Source of the DNA: Demequina sp. TMPB413
Lineage (GTDB): Bacteria > Actinomycetota > Actinomycetes > Actinomycetales > Demequinaceae
Direction of reading: 5' to 3'
Length of the DNA stretch: 64,000 nt
Assembly (NCBI RefSeq): GCF_020447105.2
Contig: NZ_CP096184.1
Coordinates: forward strand, 2,170,001-2,234,000
Below the pieces are notes generated by a model. The model made no database searches, was not told where the DNA came from, and saw only the letters and a program-made list of their open reading frames with translations. Every line of letters begins with the position of its first letter. Positions within the stretch are counted from its first letter, which is position 1. Both the position numbers and the translations under genes were made by a program. Below are positions 63,264 to 64,000 of the stretch, piece after piece.

Positions 63264-63625
63264 TCAGGGTCATCCGGCATCGGTGTGAAGTCCGACAGGC
63301 GCATCGAGCACACCTGGCGCCAACTGACAGGGAAGCCGCCTGTGCGAAGCGTGGCGAACCCGATCAGTTGACTCAGAATGATCTCGTCGTTGCCGGTGAT
63401 CTCCGAGGGCGGACCCGAATACTCCTGACCTGTACGGGCCGCATGCTGCTCGAGGTGAGCGAGCCTGGATCGGTAGGTCAGGGCTTCGAGATCCGTCAGG
63501 CGCCACCCCAAGGCGCCAAGCGCTTCGGCCAGGTCGCTCATCTGCATGTCGAGTGGACGAACAATCGGCAACTCCGCGCCCGCCCACGGCAGGGTCTCGT
63601 CGGACGGGGTGATCTTGTAGCGCAT
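63122..63625 (-). CDS. Tail assembly chaperone (gpG-like)
   Basis: 167 aa. N-terminal folded part (residues 1-110) and a Ser/Pro/Glu-rich tail (DGAMAEESENADPQSPSKG), in the position always held by the tail chaperone before the tape measure. GGAGG before the ATG. Overlaps the extension frame. Confidence 0.75.
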   Translation of the reverse strand: MRYKITPSDETLPWAGAELPIVRPLDMQMSDLAEALGALGWRLTDLEALTYRSRLAHLEQHAARTGQEYSGPPSEITGNDEIILSQLIGFATLRTGGFPVSWRQVCSMRLSDFTPMPDDPEDEAMLDTSDGAMAEESENADPQSPSKGSAPASDGATEPTPETTGPQ

Positions 63626-63642
63626 GGGAGCGCCTCCAGCTT

Positions 63643-64000
63643 CTATTCGACGGGATGAGACTTGATCAACTTCGCGGCTTCATCGACTACGGCAATCAGG
63701 GCCTCGCGGGCCTCGACAATGCCGCCAGCAACACCACGTTGGAAGTACTGGTTACCGGCCTGCTTTGCGTAGGGACGTGTGCCCCGGGGTGCGAATACGG
63801 GGTGTTCCCACGTTTTCGCGTTCAGAGCCTTGTTGCCCCAGAACGGCTTTGCCGACGCCACCCGCACCGCGGCGCCCCTGCCGGTGCGCGGTGTCCGCAC
63901 TTGTGTGGTGAGGTTCGATGCGACCTGGTCACGCAGGCCCGTGTGGTAGCCACGAGCCGACGCCTGCGCATCCAAGCCAATGATGCGAGCGCCAGCCAGT
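63643..64000 (-). CDS. HK97-gp10-like tail-completion protein, partial
   Basis: Open to the window edge; 118 residues visible, 5' end outside. Contains ASAKPFWGNKALNAKTWEHP and FAPRGTRPYAKQ. Resembles neck or tail-completion proteins of HK97-type phages. A TTG at 63975 is unlikely to be the start because the frame continues with sensible residues (LAGARIIGLDAQ). Confidence 0.6.
   Translation of the reverse strand, partial: LAGARIIGLDAQASARGYHTGLRDQVASNLTTQVRTPRTGRGAAVRVASAKPFWGNKALNAKTWEHPVFAPRGTRPYAKQAGNQYFQRGVAGGIVEAREALIAVVDEAAKLIKSHPVE

Larger units (their letters stand above)
53008..64000. mobile_element. Left end of a siphovirus-type prophage (right end outside window)
   Basis: Begins at the tRNA 3' remnant and holds an integrase, then leftward late genes for tail assembly, lysis and holin. 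No repressor, replication, capsid or terminase genes are in view, so they must lie to the right of the window. Confidence 0.9.

Overview
The window is a high-GC actinobacterial chromosome segment, most likely from the Micrococcales (for example a Demequina- or Cellulomonas-like organism). This rests on GC-rich codon use, several SHOCT-domain proteins, an ECF42 sigma factor paired with a DGPF protein, and many leaderless genes whose -10 hexamer lies 6-7 nt before the start codon. The species is an inference.

Layout. 0-4.6 kb: metZ, then a CueR-controlled copper unit (cueR, copZ, copA) with visible MerR-type operators. 4.7-9.9 kb: a racemase, a sugar-isomerase/kinase fusion, a GNAT/P-loop kinase fusion and a luciferase-like monooxygenase. 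10.0-13.6 kb: a two-gene subtilase plus AAA ATPase pair matching the IetAS anti-phage system, inserted beside purine genes. 13.9-21.0 kb: purQ-purS and purD-purC, a diguanylate cyclase, a lipoprotein, a TRIC-type membrane protein and a regulator.

21.2-27.9 kb is an envelope copper/thiol island: a two-component system, two small SHOCT membrane proteins, an Lgt-like protein with altered catalytic positions, a glutaredoxin-like protein, a CcdA-like carrier, a membrane-anchored redoxin and a multicopper oxidase. Three promoters share an 11-bp-spaced direct repeat and probably form the regulon of the local response regulator. 28.0-30.6 kb: a cystine-type ABC importer preceded by a leaderless leader peptide with three Cys codons and mutually exclusive hairpins, a strong candidate for cysteine attenuation. 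30.6-34.9 kb: an autoregulated TetR/ABC exporter operon and an ArsR-type regulator with a palindrome over its own start codon.

34.9-52.9 kb is mostly housekeeping: purA, fba, the ECF42/DGPF pair, a SpoU methyltransferase, a NatAB-like exporter, purT, a DedA protein, lemA, two tandem paralogs made by duplication downstream of pyrE, an SDR, xthA, two membrane or lipoproteins and a three-gene LuxR-type two-component locus.

53.0-64.0 kb is the left end of a siphovirus-type prophage integrated into the 3' end of a tRNA-Arg gene. Only the 3' third of the tRNA is present here, followed by an integrase. The late genes run leftward: an HK97-gp10-like protein, tail chaperone with a -1-frame extension, tape measure, distal tail proteins, endolysin, holin and a terminator. 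The right end lies outside the window. No CRISPR array, rRNA, complete tRNA or insertion sequence was seen.
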